Below are positions 23,301 to 32,599 of a stretch of 64,000 bases of DNA, one piece after another (the stretch's first letter is position 1; the number at the start of each line of letters is the position of its first letter). Location of the stretch: assembly GCA_940671915.1 (NCBI GenBank), contig CALNVZ010003426.1, forward strand, positions 25,529,973 through 25,593,972, read 5' to 3'. The notes beneath the pieces were generated by a model that had not been told where the DNA came from, searched no databases, and saw only the letters and a list, made by a program, of their open reading frames with translations. Both the position numbers and the translations under genes were made by a program. Source of the stretch: Paracentrotus lividus. Its lineage: Eukaryota > Echinodermata > Echinoidea > Camarodonta > Echinidae.

Positions 23301-26300
23301 TTTAAAAACCTTTCGGAAACTCGAGACGTAAAAAACCTTTTGAAAACGTTTTAAATATATAAGTGGATAATGTTGCAGAAAACCTTTAAAAAAACGTTTG
23401 GAACGTTCTTAAAACGTTTTCAAAACGTTTTCAAAACGTTTTTAAAACCTTGAAATGTAATACAAAACGTTTTAAGAACGTCTAGAAAACCTTTAAAAAA
23501 CCTTTGGAAACCTCTTAAAAACTTGTGAAAACAATATAATAAATACAAATATGTTTCATGCACCTCAAACCCTTGGCCACCATGTGTGGAATGGCTCTTT
23601 AGAGTGAGGTGTCTCCAATCTAAATCATGCTTAAAAGCAGACTTTACTAGATATCATTAGGATTTAACACTGTATGATGCTCCAGAAAATTTATAGTTTA
23701 TTGAAAGTATCGTTTGTGATGGTTAGTTATTAATTTATTTGTTATGTTAGTACATTCCAATACTGAATTAGTTTTTTTTAATATTTATGTGTGTTTCAGA
23801 ACAATATTACAATAAAATGAAACACCATGTTAAATGGAAATAATTTCAATAAACACGTTTATTTCGATATGTCTAACGTATTATATGCTAATCACCTTCT
23901 CATTTGCATAAGGTCCCATTTGGACGTATGAAAAACATTCATAAAACGTTTAATAAAATAAGTCTCATTATAAGGTTCAATTAAAAAGTTTTGTGAACGT
24001 TTTGATTAAAAGTTTACATTTTGTAACGTTCTGAAAACGTTCTGTGTTTGCTGGGATGAAGTCATCGATCAATCCTCGGCGCGCAGCCTCGTTCGTTGAT
24101 GTGTAAATATCATCGTATATGAAATGATTTGAAATTACCGGTAATAAACTTGAGTATGTAAAATCATTAAAATATTTTATTGTTATGTATTTATTTTTAT
24201 TTTTTTAATGAATCGTATATATACCCATATATAATGAAACAAACAAATCTCGCTTTCAATATAGAAATCGCCTATAGTATTTTAATGATCTGTGTTTTTA
24301 TTTGTTTTTATTTAGTTGCACGTAGAAAACATAGTGATCACTTCTGGTATTTGTTTTTAAAAGTTCTAAGTTGATCGATTAATTAAAGTGGACGTATATA
24401 AAACGTTCCGTAAACGGTATGTACAAAACGTCCACAAACGTTTTGTAAAGGTCCTATATCAAACGTTTTGTAAACGTTCTATACAAAACGTTCAATTTTG
24501 TAACGTCCAAAAAACGTTTTTTAACCGTTCTAAAAAAAACCTAAACTTTGACATAAATGAGAAGTCCAAACTTTAACGTTTTATAAACGTTTTAAAAACG
24601 TTCATTTAGGACAAAGATGTACAGGACCTAGAAAAAACGTTTTGAAAACATTCTGAAAACGTTCTGTGTTTGCTGGGTAGGATTCCGTCTACTCGCTTTG
24701 TCAACCAGGCACTCTCTAGTGGAACCCCCAGGGGAGAAGACGTCGAGGTAGACCCAGGATGAAGTGGCAACAGACCATTCAACGGTATCTGAAAGATGCC
24801 GTGTAAAATGGAAAGTATTACCAATCTAACCAAGGATAGATTAAGCTGGAGGAAGTTGACAGCCTTATGTTTCGGACGACGCGGGAGCCCTAAGTCTGTA
24901 GTAAAATGATGTGATATCAAGTCTGCTACTGCCTGAAAATATTACCAAACTTACTTACCTCAGGAGCTGAAGCAACTAGTTCCCTTGTTGCACCAGGCAT
25001 CTTGGGCCACTTGCAGGAACTTGCCCGACAGTTCCCTTTACCGTCCATTTCAAAGAGATCAGAATAATTGGAAGGCGTCTCTCGCTGATAGGTCACGGTA
25101 TATTGAAGCTCTGATTCCAATGGAACTGCATCTTGAAGTTGGAAGCTTAGATCCTCTTTTGAAAATTTCATAATCTGATCTTCGTCACTATGGTCAGTAA
25201 TAATTTGCGATTTCTGTGGCCGCACTGTCAAGGAATGTGTCATGTTTAACGAATCTCTGCTCAGTTGTAACTGAATTTGAGAGGGCGCTTTACAGTTTGT
25301 TAGAAATGACACGTAGTTCTGGAAGACACACACGATTATGACTTCGGTCATTATGAAGCTCAGTAAGACGATCTGAAACATAAATCACAAGAAAATGATC
25401 CAGTACAAACAGAGTATTCCATATCGACTGAGGGGCAGATATCAGATGATGTGGTGGGTGGGATGTATACAACTTCACATGTTAATAGCTTATTTATATC
25501 ATTGCCGTATCTTCCTTTTACTCAACAAACTCACATAAATCTTATGAAGGGTTTTTCGACCGAACCAAGATTTGACAGGTAGCGTATAGTTCAAAGTCTA
25601 TCATATTGTCCATGCATTGCCTGCGTCGATAGGAAATTAATTACCTCAGACCATTTTTCCTCAAACTGTATTAGAGGGTATTACTGAAAAAAATTCATAT
25701 TTTTTGTCAGAAAGCAAAGGAAACAAGATTTTCCCCCTTTAAAAAAAAATTAAATTAAATTAAAAAAAATAAAATAAAAAAATAACGATAAAATAATAAT
25801 AATAAAATGTGACAAATTAGTGAGATCTCGGCTGATTTGGGTTGGAAAAAAAAAAAAAAATCTGCAAAGAGAGTACTTTGTTCAATGAGGCCGCCTTAGA
25901 GGGCTGCGAAACGGATTGGACAGCCGATACTGCAAACTATCACAGACAGCAGACGACTTTCTTTCCAAAATATCTAATATTTTGTCCATCAAAACAGCTG
26001 ACAACTGTCTCATAATGAGTCATTTTTCATTTTGAAAAATGAGACAATTTGTTGTTGTTTTTGTTTTTAAATTTTACGGCGCTTTCATTCATTATATGAA
26101 TATTTACGCCTTGTATCCTAATTTTGCTTTCTGACAAAAATATGAAGTTGTCAGTATAAGTCAGGACATTTGGACAATTATAATGATGTTTTCTGCCATA
26201 CACTCTTATAACGAGGCAATCCTGCCTATGCGTTATGCTCACATCTGATGTGTTGAATGAACATTTTTTTTTTTTTTTTGAATGAACAATTGTTAAAAAG

Positions 26301-27337
26301 ATCAATAAAACATTCCCACATCCATTGCCTCTGCATGTGATTGAATATCTACAAAATATAAATTTTCAAGTAAATACTTTTGGCCTTATTGGCCTTGTCG
26401 AGTTGTGAAATCTTTTTCTTTTATTCTTATGGTCTCCATTCATATTTTTAAAAATCTGATTGTGCCTAAAACGACCGGATTTCGACTGACGGCCGACGGT
26501 ATGTTTCTTTCAGAGTTGAACACTTACAGAATAAAAACGAGATAAATGGCGACCTAAGTGGAAATGAAAGTAGATTTTTTTTTTCATTTTATTTTCCCCT
26601 TCCACACGGTTCCTTTAACTGCAAATAACAATTCAAAATTATATGGCCAATAAATAATAAGCAATATAATTGTGAAAGAAAACATCTGAATGCATTTGTA
26701 AATACACGTGAAGAGCTCGACCCCAAAATTGACGCCAAATCCACCTTTGATGAAAACTGAATTAGTGATACCTGACCATGTTTCAGACTGGTTATCTGTC
26801 TATGAACAAAAGTTGAAACCTAACTCCAGAGACCAATTTTTACAAAATGTACTTTTAAATATCACTTTCCCACAGACATCTGAACAAAGTTTGGCAAACA
26901 AATTCCTTTTTCTCAGAAGTGACAAAAGTGGATCTAGCGCCCCCTGTAATCAAACTCTTTATTGTATAAACATAAATAATTTCATATAAGCTATTAATCA
27001 GAAGCAATTGGTAAAAAGAAACCATTTTTTTTCGAGAACTTCCTTTCTCTAAGATTTGTTTTTGCAATATACTTCTCCATATCGTAGTAACATTTTATAG
27101 CTGATAATTGTCTTAGTATTGTTTAGCTGTTCATCAACTTAGCCATCATTGAAAACGTTACACTAAACCATAAGCGGCAAGACATGAATCAACGACTGCC
27201 ATGCACTCCCCAATTCTTATTGGATGCAGCGATTACTTGAAAAGAAAACGTGAACTAGAATAGCAGTATAGAAAACATTTCTTATATGGGCCTAATTCTA
27301 AGAAACTCACCATAAGACTGGCCCACGTTTTGCCCAT
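19149..27337 (-). CDS. CHST15-like: Carbohydrate sulfotransferase 15-like, 8 exons, 505 residues (gene span)
   Basis: Eight exons join in frame through GT/AG sites to a 1518-base CDS (27+414+244+147+154+163+163+206). Residues 1-9 (MGKTWASLM) are a short cytosolic tail; 10-33 (IVLLSFIMTEVIIVC...) are a single membrane anchor, so this is a type II Golgi enzyme; a variable stem follows to about 145. The PAPS-binding 5'-PSB loop is GMYKAGTSD (182-190), followed by a KEPHWWG motif. The 3'-PSB is R324-N-P-T-K-R329-A-N-S332. The C-terminal part keeps conserved segments (VFSRDHFMVIRLEDW, FLELRELSEEEE). This pattern fits GalNAc4S-6ST/CHST15, which transfers sulfate to C6 of GalNAc-4-sulfate in chondroitin. 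The acceptor substrate here is inference, since urchins have several paralogues. Confidence 0.88.
19725..19887 (-). CDS. CHST15-like: Sulfotransferase exon 7
   Basis: Acceptor ccttatttag, donor GAGTTGA|gtgagt. Encodes PFDFIPDMQVSIYHVYIRDW and FSRDHFMVIRLEDWQAEP, the segment conserved across CHST15 and heparan sulfotransferases. Confidence 0.88.
20307..20641. mobile_element. CACTGTAAAAA MITE in sulfotransferase intron 6
   Basis: Ends TA-CACTGTAAAAA ... TTTTACAGTG-TA. The inverted ends extend inward: ggcgactctgct(g/a)aca occurs near both ends, as reverse complements. The same ggcaactctgctg motif is in the copy at 37947-38166. It holds a 36-base A run and an AT microsatellite. Confidence 0.75.
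20661..20823 (-). CDS. CHST15-like: Sulfotransferase exon 6
   Basis: Acceptor gactggatgcag, donor GATTGT|gtgagt. Encodes (R)ANSYFWYTNNYREP ... QCIKEH-type helix and RYCAYAADC. A MITE ends 20 bases beyond the exon edge. Confidence 0.85.
21490..21643 (-). CDS. CHST15-like: Sulfotransferase exon 5 (3'-PSB)
   Basis: Acceptor ttcactaccag, donor AAAAG|gtacaa. Encodes GDASITTMYSIGLDWIKS ... NAKFILMIRNPTKR, the PAPS 3'-phosphate-binding segment, completed by exon 6. Confidence 0.88.
22129..22275 (-). CDS. CHST15-like: Sulfotransferase exon 4
   Basis: Acceptor tttgtcaag, donor TTCG|gtgagt. Encodes (I)LQARNLTGGQDDSSFEWY ... KEGIRYHPKVFG. A second AG nine bases downstream is also possible and would drop three residues. 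Confidence 0.8.
22728..22971 (-). CDS. CHST15-like: Sulfotransferase exon 3 (5'-PSB loop)
   Basis: Acceptor attatttccgcag; donor GAAA|gtaagc. It encodes LFEKIPLHYLDNFKNPCW, YFYIIGMYKAGTSDIW (phosphosulfate-binding loop with catalytic-type Lys185) and KEPHWWGLRRFGDTY. Confidence 0.9.
23124..24055. mobile_element. AAACGTTT-rich DNA element with CCCA-type inverted ends
   Basis: The left end TA-CCCAACTAACA pairs with the right end TGTTTGCTGGG (reverse CCCAGCAAACA). Within 23130-23530 and 23930-24040 the sequence is built from dozens of AACGTTTT / AAACGTTC variants on both strands, a degenerate short-motif array; the middle (23540-23925) is unique. No transposase is seen. Confidence 0.6.
24390..24677. 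mobile_element. Second AAACGTTT-rich end, same family
   Basis: The same motif array ends with the identical terminus TGTTTGCTGGG-TA (24667-24679). Either a partial second copy, or the true right end of one larger composite starting at 23124. The sequence between (24056-24389) looks unrelated. Confidence 0.5.
24712..24917 (+). mobile_element. LINE 3' remnant (C-terminal tail of a reverse-transcriptase ORF)
   Basis: One plus frame reads WNPQGRRRRGRPRMKWQQTI then QRYLKDAV, and after a stop and a shift another reads LTKDRLSWRKLTALCFGRRG. The pattern (W.P.G.R.RGRP...W, then DR..WR.L) is the well-known C-terminal signature of endonuclease/RT proteins of many LINEs. It has one stop and one frameshift within 200 bp and no catalytic RT domain, so it is dead. 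It lies antisense in sulfotransferase intron 2. Confidence 0.7.
24959..25372 (-). CDS. CHST15-like: Sulfotransferase exon 2 (membrane anchor and stem)
   Basis: Acceptor tttatgtttcag before ATC GTC TTA; donor GAG|gtaagtaag at 24958. It encodes 138 residues: a membrane span, then a stem with Cys-rich GNCRASSCKWPKMPG near its end. Without exon 1 one would start at the ATG six bases upstream, which belongs to the acceptor tract. Confidence 0.85.
25373..27310 (-). other. Sulfotransferase intron 1
   Basis: A 1.9-kb intron with no internal gene. Contains A-rich tracts (25740-25800, 25846) and dispersed repeat R4 copy 2. Confidence 0.6.
26606..26768 (+). repeat. Dispersed repeat R4, copy 2
   Basis: Inverted relative to 13450-13632; roughly 90 percent identical over about 160 bp. 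It lies within sulfotransferase intron 1. Confidence 0.8.
27311..27337 (-). CDS. CHST15-like: Sulfotransferase exon 1 (start codon, 9 codons)
   Basis: The minus strand reads ATG GGC AAA ACG TGG GCC AGT CTT ATG then gtgagt (27310-27305), a strong donor. It is in phase 0 with exon 2, which starts with the hydrophobic anchor. Adding these nine residues gives the short basic cytosolic tail expected of a type II Golgi protein. It is too short for an ORF scan. It is inferred from splice fit, so moderately certain. Confidence 0.7.
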
Positions 27338-27873
27338 CTTCACATCGCCTTCTAATATTGTCACTTAACATGCTCAATAAGAAGAAACTGCTCGATAAAA
27401 TAGAATCACATGAGGACAACAATTCGAATCACTGAGAAATTGTTACATTGTAGACATCGCTGCTGTTTCCCTGGGCCCAAAGAATTTTTTTTCCACTGAA
27501 ATACTGTTTGAGTGATTGGAAATTGTGGTGGTATGGAAAATTATCGAACGGTGTTCACATACACTGGATTTTTTTTTTTTGCCCCAACACATCTGTTTTC
27601 CTTTTCACGCCATTAAGTTGCTCGCTGACCATGCTAAAAACTGCAATGTGCTCACTTTCTCATGAACGAACAATACGAATCGGCAGAAAGATTCTATTGA
27701 TCTCATTGAACAATTGAAAATGATGCACGGTGTACTACCTCAAAACAATGCTATGATTATTTTCAGTCACACCCCAGTAGACCACTTTATTTATATATAA
27801 TATATTCACAGACATTTAAATTTTACATCGTAACGAGAGGTATTCAAAGAACTTTTATTAAAGAATTAATTAC

Positions 27874-27987
27874 AATATTGGTAATCCAGTTTGCATATTA
27901 TTACTTCCTGCGATGTCAGGCATAGTTGTCATTGTTGTTTGCCTGACATGGCAACTAATAATGTGAACAAACTGGATTCCAAATATT
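27874..27987. other. 114-bp imperfect hairpin
   Basis: The 5' arm AATATTGGTAATCCAGTTTG continues to gatgtcaggca and pairs with tgcctgacat ... caaactggattccaaatatt. The stem is about 48 bp with a few bulges, and a loop of about 16 bases at 27923-27939. Size and shape resemble a large miRNA precursor or a small foldback MITE. No target-site duplication was found. Confidence 0.5.
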
Positions 27988-28079
27988 CTAGTTCAGCAGT
28001 TCAGTATGCTTAAATGCCTCGTGACTATAAATAATTTAAAGTTTATCTTTGAATGTATTATAAACCCGACCTATGATTA

Positions 28080-28403
28080 TGCTGCAGTCACACAGACACT
28101 TACGTATAGTTACGTTTTTGTTGTTTTAATCTTATTTCATCTTCTATTCTATCATTTCTTATGTATTTCTTTGTTTTACTGGATGAACGAAATTGTCAAT
28201 ATTACCACTGCTGACTATGACGGGAAGGCATCAGTGGGGATCCGCAGAAAAGAAAATAATTTTTAGGACGCAACCGGACGTAATTTCAGCAGTGGACGAA
28301 CGTGAGCAGTCAACGCGTTGACTGTGCACTTCCGGTTGACTAGAACTACGTTCACGTCGACACGATCGAAAACTCCTAAATGTCTGACGTGACTGCAGCT
28401 TTA
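28080..28403 (+). mobile_element. MITE, GCAGTCACACAGACACTTAC family, copy 1
   Basis: Its left half matches the reverse complement of 34765-35001 at about 88 percent over 190 bp, starting at GCTGCAGTCACACAGACAC. The right end GTGACTGCAGC is the inverted partner of the left end. The right third (28290-28400) differs from copy 2. Confidence 0.7.
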
Positions 28404-28736
28404 TAAAGATATAAATATCGGGAGTATTTTATGAACAGATATCGATGTAAAAGTTATTTGACACGTCCGATTTACGCGACTAGGGACCAAATGTGTATAT
28501 ATTTTAGTTTTCATGGAAGAGCCATGAAATTGGTGTACAAAAATGTCCCCAACATAGAATTTTCACCCAATAAGAGTAAAATGCTACTTATACAAAATAA
28601 TACCGCAAGACTATGAAATTCAATGAAATAGTTACTTCCTTGCAAGATGATACAAAAAGTGCTAAGTTTACTCGATAAATCTGAAGATGCAAAAACAACA
28701 GGAAAAATACAAAATTTACACAGAATCCAATGTCCC

Positions 28737-29202
28737 GGGCCCGTATTCCATAAATTATTCTTAAGCAGTTTGTCTTTTAAATTCTAAGTATTTTCTTCTA
28801 ATATTTTGTCCAGGAAAGAAAATTGTCTTAGCCTTTATTCCAAACACGTTAAGCACTTTGTCTGAGCTCAGAAAGCATTAAGCAAAAGTCTTCATTTTAT
28901 TAATATTGTCATGTTTAATTTTTGGTCTCAAATGGGCTTGTCATATAATCAACATCCAAGTTAAGCCACTAGGTAGTAGGCGTAAAGTTAGGATAAAAAT
29001 TTCTTTTCTTATGTGCTTATTTGTAGGTAAAACTCAATTTAAGACTTTTGACGTAGCCCAAATCTAAGAATTTATGCTTAACTGTCAAAAATAGGCTAAG
29101 ACAAAATTCTTAAATTAAAACAAAAATTAATTTTAGCACAAAGATTTTTTTAAATGCTTAAGTTTCGTGCTTAAGTCCAACATTTATGGAATATACGGGC
29201 CC
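28737..29202. mobile_element. MITE with GGGCCCGTATTCCATAAAT ends, 466 bp
   Basis: The left end GGGCCCGTATTCCATAAAT and the right end ATTTATGGAATATACGGGCCC are inverted repeats with a 2-base indel. The interior has several CTTAAG-centred inverted motifs. From memory, similar GGGCCCGTATT-ended MITEs are common in marine invertebrates. Confidence 0.75.
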
Positions 29203-29422
29203 TGATTCTCGGCGCGCGCAATGCATGCTGTGATATTGTCTTCTCTCTTCGGTCATGGCAAGGCCCTGATTTAAAAACCGTCATTGGAGGGCCAAATATT
29301 CTAGGATGCAAACTTGTCATTTTTCATCGAAGATTTCTTGGCTGAATGACAGATCTGGGATTGCAGACTTAATTTACAACATTCAGAAAGGTCTTATGTG
29401 TACATATAAGAAGCTTTCCCCC

Positions 29423-29595
29423 TAGCCTCTAGCCAAGTCACTCGGCGCTTTTATTTCGTAAAATGCGCCAAACGAGTCTGAATACATAAGACTATCATTT
29501 AGCGCCAAGACTGCCTCACATGATAATATTACGTATTCAGACTCGTTTGGCGCATTTTGGGAAATAAAAGCGCCGAGTGCCTTGGCTAAAGGCTA
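29423..29595. mobile_element. Foldback element, about 65-bp arms
   Basis: Arm 29423-29495 (tagcctctagccaag, ctcggcgcttttatttc, aaatgcgccaaacgagtctg) is repeated as reverse complement at 29531-29595 with few mismatches, separated by about 35 bases. The flanks differ, and a poly-C then a 74-base poly-A follow at once. Confidence 0.8.
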
Positions 29596-29609
29596 CTTCC
29601 CCCCCCCCC

Positions 29610-29610
<1 letters not shown>

Positions 29611-29684
<74 letters not shown>
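29611..29684. repeat. 74-base poly-A tract after a poly-C run
   Basis: An uninterrupted A run preceded by about 12 C. It generates a poly-Lys frame that is not a protein. Long A runs may be retroposon tails; no body is visible upstream. Confidence 0.9.
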
Positions 29685-29686
<2 letters not shown>

Positions 29687-29733
29687 AAAGAAAAAAACCT
29701 CAACGCGTTTATTTCTATATGCAGGTCTACTTT

Positions 29734-29776
29734 AAGGTGGTGTCTTACTTCGCGGAAACGTTATTTGAGTATAGGA
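29734..29776 (+). repeat. Solo arm of the GGTGGTATCTCACTTCGCGG foldback family
   Basis: Reads aaggtggtgtcttacttcgcgg then aaacg and a ttgagtatagg end. It matches the left arm of 34389-34762 but has no inverted partner nearby. Confidence 0.55.
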
Positions 29777-29998
29777 ATGAGAACTTGTTGCCAAGTCCAA
29801 AAATCCGATGTACTAAACTTACAGGCCTATTTTCTTCTTGTTCTTGTTCATGTATTTTTTTTGTTTTTGTTTGTTTGTTTGTTTGTTTTTGTTTTTGTCG
29901 AAAATCAACGTAAAAGCTGTTATCCATGCAGACCGGCTGAATACATAATTTGTATTTTATTTGTTCTTTTACATTGTTTTGTTTCCCTTTAACCACAG

Positions 29999-30085
29999 GA
30001 CATTAAAGGCTTCATGTACTGGAGAAATAGAGCGGAGTTGATGCTGACGGCCGAACGACAGAGGTTGCATTATCAACTACGATGA
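29999..30085 (+). CDS. Short spliced-looking frame, 28 codons, overlapping the next start by ATGA
   Basis: A strong acceptor (pyrimidine tract gtttccctttaaccacag) ends at 29998. The frame that follows reads DIKGFMYWRNRAELMLTAER then QRLHYQLR and stops at TGA 30083-30085, one base inside the ATG of the 295-codon frame (30082). The peptide is compositionally protein-like. Either it is the true last exon of a gene, or one base separates it from the longer frame through an assembly error, or it is chance. It cannot be decided here. Confidence 0.3.
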   Translation, partial: DIKGFMYWRNRAELMLTAERQRLHYQLR

Positions 30086-30969
30086 CGTCACATAAAAGAT
30101 CACTTGCGTTGACGTCATTGGGTCTCCGTTACGACTATGATTATGACGTTGCAATGCATGGACCAATAAATAGAGGTGTTCCAGATAGAGACTTTATGCG
30201 CATGAGCGTGCATCCACAGCCCTTATTGGCGCGTAAAGGATCCGATGACAAGACCATCTCCGTCCCCAAAAGCGACACAGAATGGATTAAGTTGGTAAAC
30301 CGAGTAAACAGTCAAGAAATGTATTACCCCGCTAAGAGTTTATGCCCCAGACCCCCAGGCCCTAAAGCCATACGTTCCATCAGCGCAAACTCTTATTTCG
30401 ACCCGTTCACTTTGCGCACGGATGTGGCGGGGAAAATAGCGCGTTCTGAGAATGAGATGACTACGATGCAGATGCACCGCGCGTACCAACGCGCTTGTAA
30501 TGGATCACTCACCAGCTGTCGTACAGGGACGTCACCAATAAATGACCAACACCAATTTGGGGGAGGAAAGGGACAGGAATCTCCCGCTCTGAGGACGCGC
30601 ACAGCACCTATCACTCCGCGATTAACCAAATCTTTAATGTCGGACAACACGTCGGGCTATTGCACAGGTGATGAGTCAAAGCAGATATCGTCGTTTCCAG
30701 GTCAAGAGGAGAAACAAAAAATTGTAGGCCTACTTCCGATTCCGCCATTGTCGTCAAAATCAAAGTTACCATTTCGGAAAGAGGCGTGGTACAGCACCCC
30801 CTTTCGTTCAAAAATCGTCAAGCAGTCCCCGCCTTGGCGATCTCTTATGAACAGACGCCCTCAAGGGGTTAGAGCAAAAGGGAAGCTTTGCCCCAATCAC
30901 TGCCGATGTTGCTTTGAAGATACTTACGATACAAATAACAAGAACATTTTCAAGATTGACCTGAAATAG
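30082..30969 (+). CDS. Unrecognised basic protein, 295 residues
   Basis: A single open frame from ATG 30082 to TAG 30967-30969, more GC-rich than its flanks and by far the longest unexplained frame in the window. The protein is basic, Ser/Pro/Arg-rich and probably mostly disordered, with no signal peptide and no membrane span. Notable parts: a repeated RYDYDYD near residue 16, a central SANSYFDPFTLRTDVAGKIA segment, and a C-terminal Cys cluster CPNHCRCCFEDTYD. I know no family with this pattern. A splice acceptor lies 84 bases upstream, so upstream exons are likely and the ATG may not be the real start. An AATAAA at about 31264 could end the transcript. Possibly echinoderm-specific. Confidence 0.55.
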   Translation: MTSHKRSLALTSLGLRYDYDYDVAMHGPINRGVPDRDFMRMSVHPQPLLARKGSDDKTISVPKSDTEWIKLVNRVNSQEMYYPAKSLCPRPPGPKAIRSISANSYFDPFTLRTDVAGKIARSENEMTTMQMHRAYQRACNGSLTSCRTGTSPINDQHQFGGGKGQESPALRTRTAPITPRLTKSLMSDNTSGYCTGDESKQISSFPGQEEKQKIVGLLPIPPLSSKSKLPFRKEAWYSTPFRSKIVKQSPPWRSLMNRRPQGVRAKGKLCPNHCRCCFEDTYDTNNKNIFKIDLK

Positions 30970-31546
30970 ATTTTTGGCGTTTTGGTGGATCGTTATTTTC
31001 GTGACTGCTCATAGCCTGCAAAGATCTCATTTACCATAGGCTTCGTGAACACATATTTAAAAAAACAAGGAAGAAGGAAAAAAACTCCTTTCAGTCATAC
31101 TTTTGCTTTTTTTTTCACGATCCGCATCGGTTTATTTTCATTATCTGTTGAAGCCCTGTGAATAGGAATAATTAGCGCGACCAACGTCACAAAATGGAGA
31201 GGGTTTTTAATCAATAGTACAAAGAGCAAACGCAAATACCACCCTGGAATCTAAGTGCTTAAGAATAAAAGAAAAAAGGGGAAATATAAGTGAAGGTTTG
31301 AAGAAAATTCACCAAAGCATAACGAAAGTTTTTAATTTGAGACGGCACCTGCTAGCTGTACTCTCATTATGCTGCATATGAAATAATTTTTTCTTTCTTT
31401 CTAGTCGGTTCTTGATGAAAGAATTAATCTATTTCGTAGCAACATTATATTACACAGTTATATAAAAAACCTGGATGCAAATTTGGAATTTATATAACAC
31501 CGCACGCGGGAGAGCAGCTCGTAAGTGACGTCACAGAATCACTGGT
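30970..31546 (+). other. Likely 3' UTR and flank of the 30-kb gene
   Basis: AT-rich; AATAAA near 31264. Segment 31285-31330 (agtgaaggtttgaagaaaatt) resembles the arm of the foldback at 7903-8266. No gene is seen. Confidence 0.4.
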
Positions 31547-31550
31547 TTAA

Positions 31551-32595
31551 GGCCACATGTCATGAGTTGGGTGGAAAATGCGTTACATGTCCAAAAAATT
31601 GTAGAAATGTACATTGTCACAATCAAACATCTCTGTTCTTTAGCAGTAAGTCAGACATGTATAAAAGTATATATATATGAAAGCAGAGATTGAAAGGAGG
31701 ATGATTAACATATTTTTGTGCCTGTATAAGGTGTTCATAAAAGATATACAGAGTGTTACAGGAAAAAATGGTTTGAAAAACTTCACAATTTTACCGGAGA
31801 ATAATTTCTTAATCTTTTCACCAAATGAAATGAATCATCGGTGATTGTGTAAATAAGACGATATGCTTCTAAAAAATATAAACTTGTAATGCAAAATTAT
31901 TTTTTCTAACCGCGCTACAGGGTGTCAAAAAAAAAAAAAAAATAGTGCAAAAAAGGGCAGAAATCCTGTCTTTTACACTTGGATTACAACTGAAACAAAG
32001 TTTATTGCAAGTAATATGTTTCCACTTAATTGTGTTTTTACATGCATGAAAAGAAAATGGCGAAAAAATGACAATTGTTGTTATAAAATTGCATTCGACC
32101 AATTTGTTATGCCTGCAATGCATTGTCTATGAGGATGTGTGCATTAAGTTTGTTTTAATTGATTAATTAATTGATTAAATTACTTTTGAAAAATCTTCTT
32201 CACATTTATCTAGAACCACATAAATTCCAAAGAGAATGATATATCACTCAACCCATAGACCAATTGGCTGCAAAGATATAACGCAGCAAACAATAAGAAA
32301 GAGAACAAAAATGGGAATTCCTATGCTTTAACACGTGCCTCCACGTAGGATCCTCCACCGTAGGATCCTCCACCCCTTACCCTACTCCACTAAAAGTATC
32401 TTTGTATTAAAACTATGAGCATAACGAAGCTGAAACTTCACAGTCAAGTAGCCTGATAAACTATCTACAATATGAATTATTGCACAGCTTATAACTGTAC
32501 ATCATTTACATGCTATGTGAAAAAATGTGATAATTTTCCCTCCAAAATGTAACGCCTCCACCCTTTTACAATACCCCAACTTGTGACACATGGCC
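31551..32595 (-). mobile_element. Dispersed element R3, copy 2, with TTAA flanks
   Basis: TTAA (31547-31550) is followed by GGCCACATGTCATGAGTTGGG. The right end is the inverted match CCCCAACTTGTGACACATGGCC followed by TTAA (32596-32599), and a cgttacat block is shared a little inward. Inverted ends plus TTAA duplications suggest a non-autonomous piggyBac-like (or Kolobok-like) element of about 1045 bp. It matches 9019-10307 in reverse. No transposase frame is present. Confidence 0.65.
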
Positions 32596-32599
32596 TTAA

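Noticed and set aside
23130-24677. CRISPR-like or satellite array of AAACGTTT
   Set aside because: The motif has no fixed spacing or spacers and is bounded by transposon-type ends.
29582-29992. 136-codon frame with a poly-Lys run
   Set aside because: It is the translation of the 74-base A tract and adjacent T/G-rich sequence.
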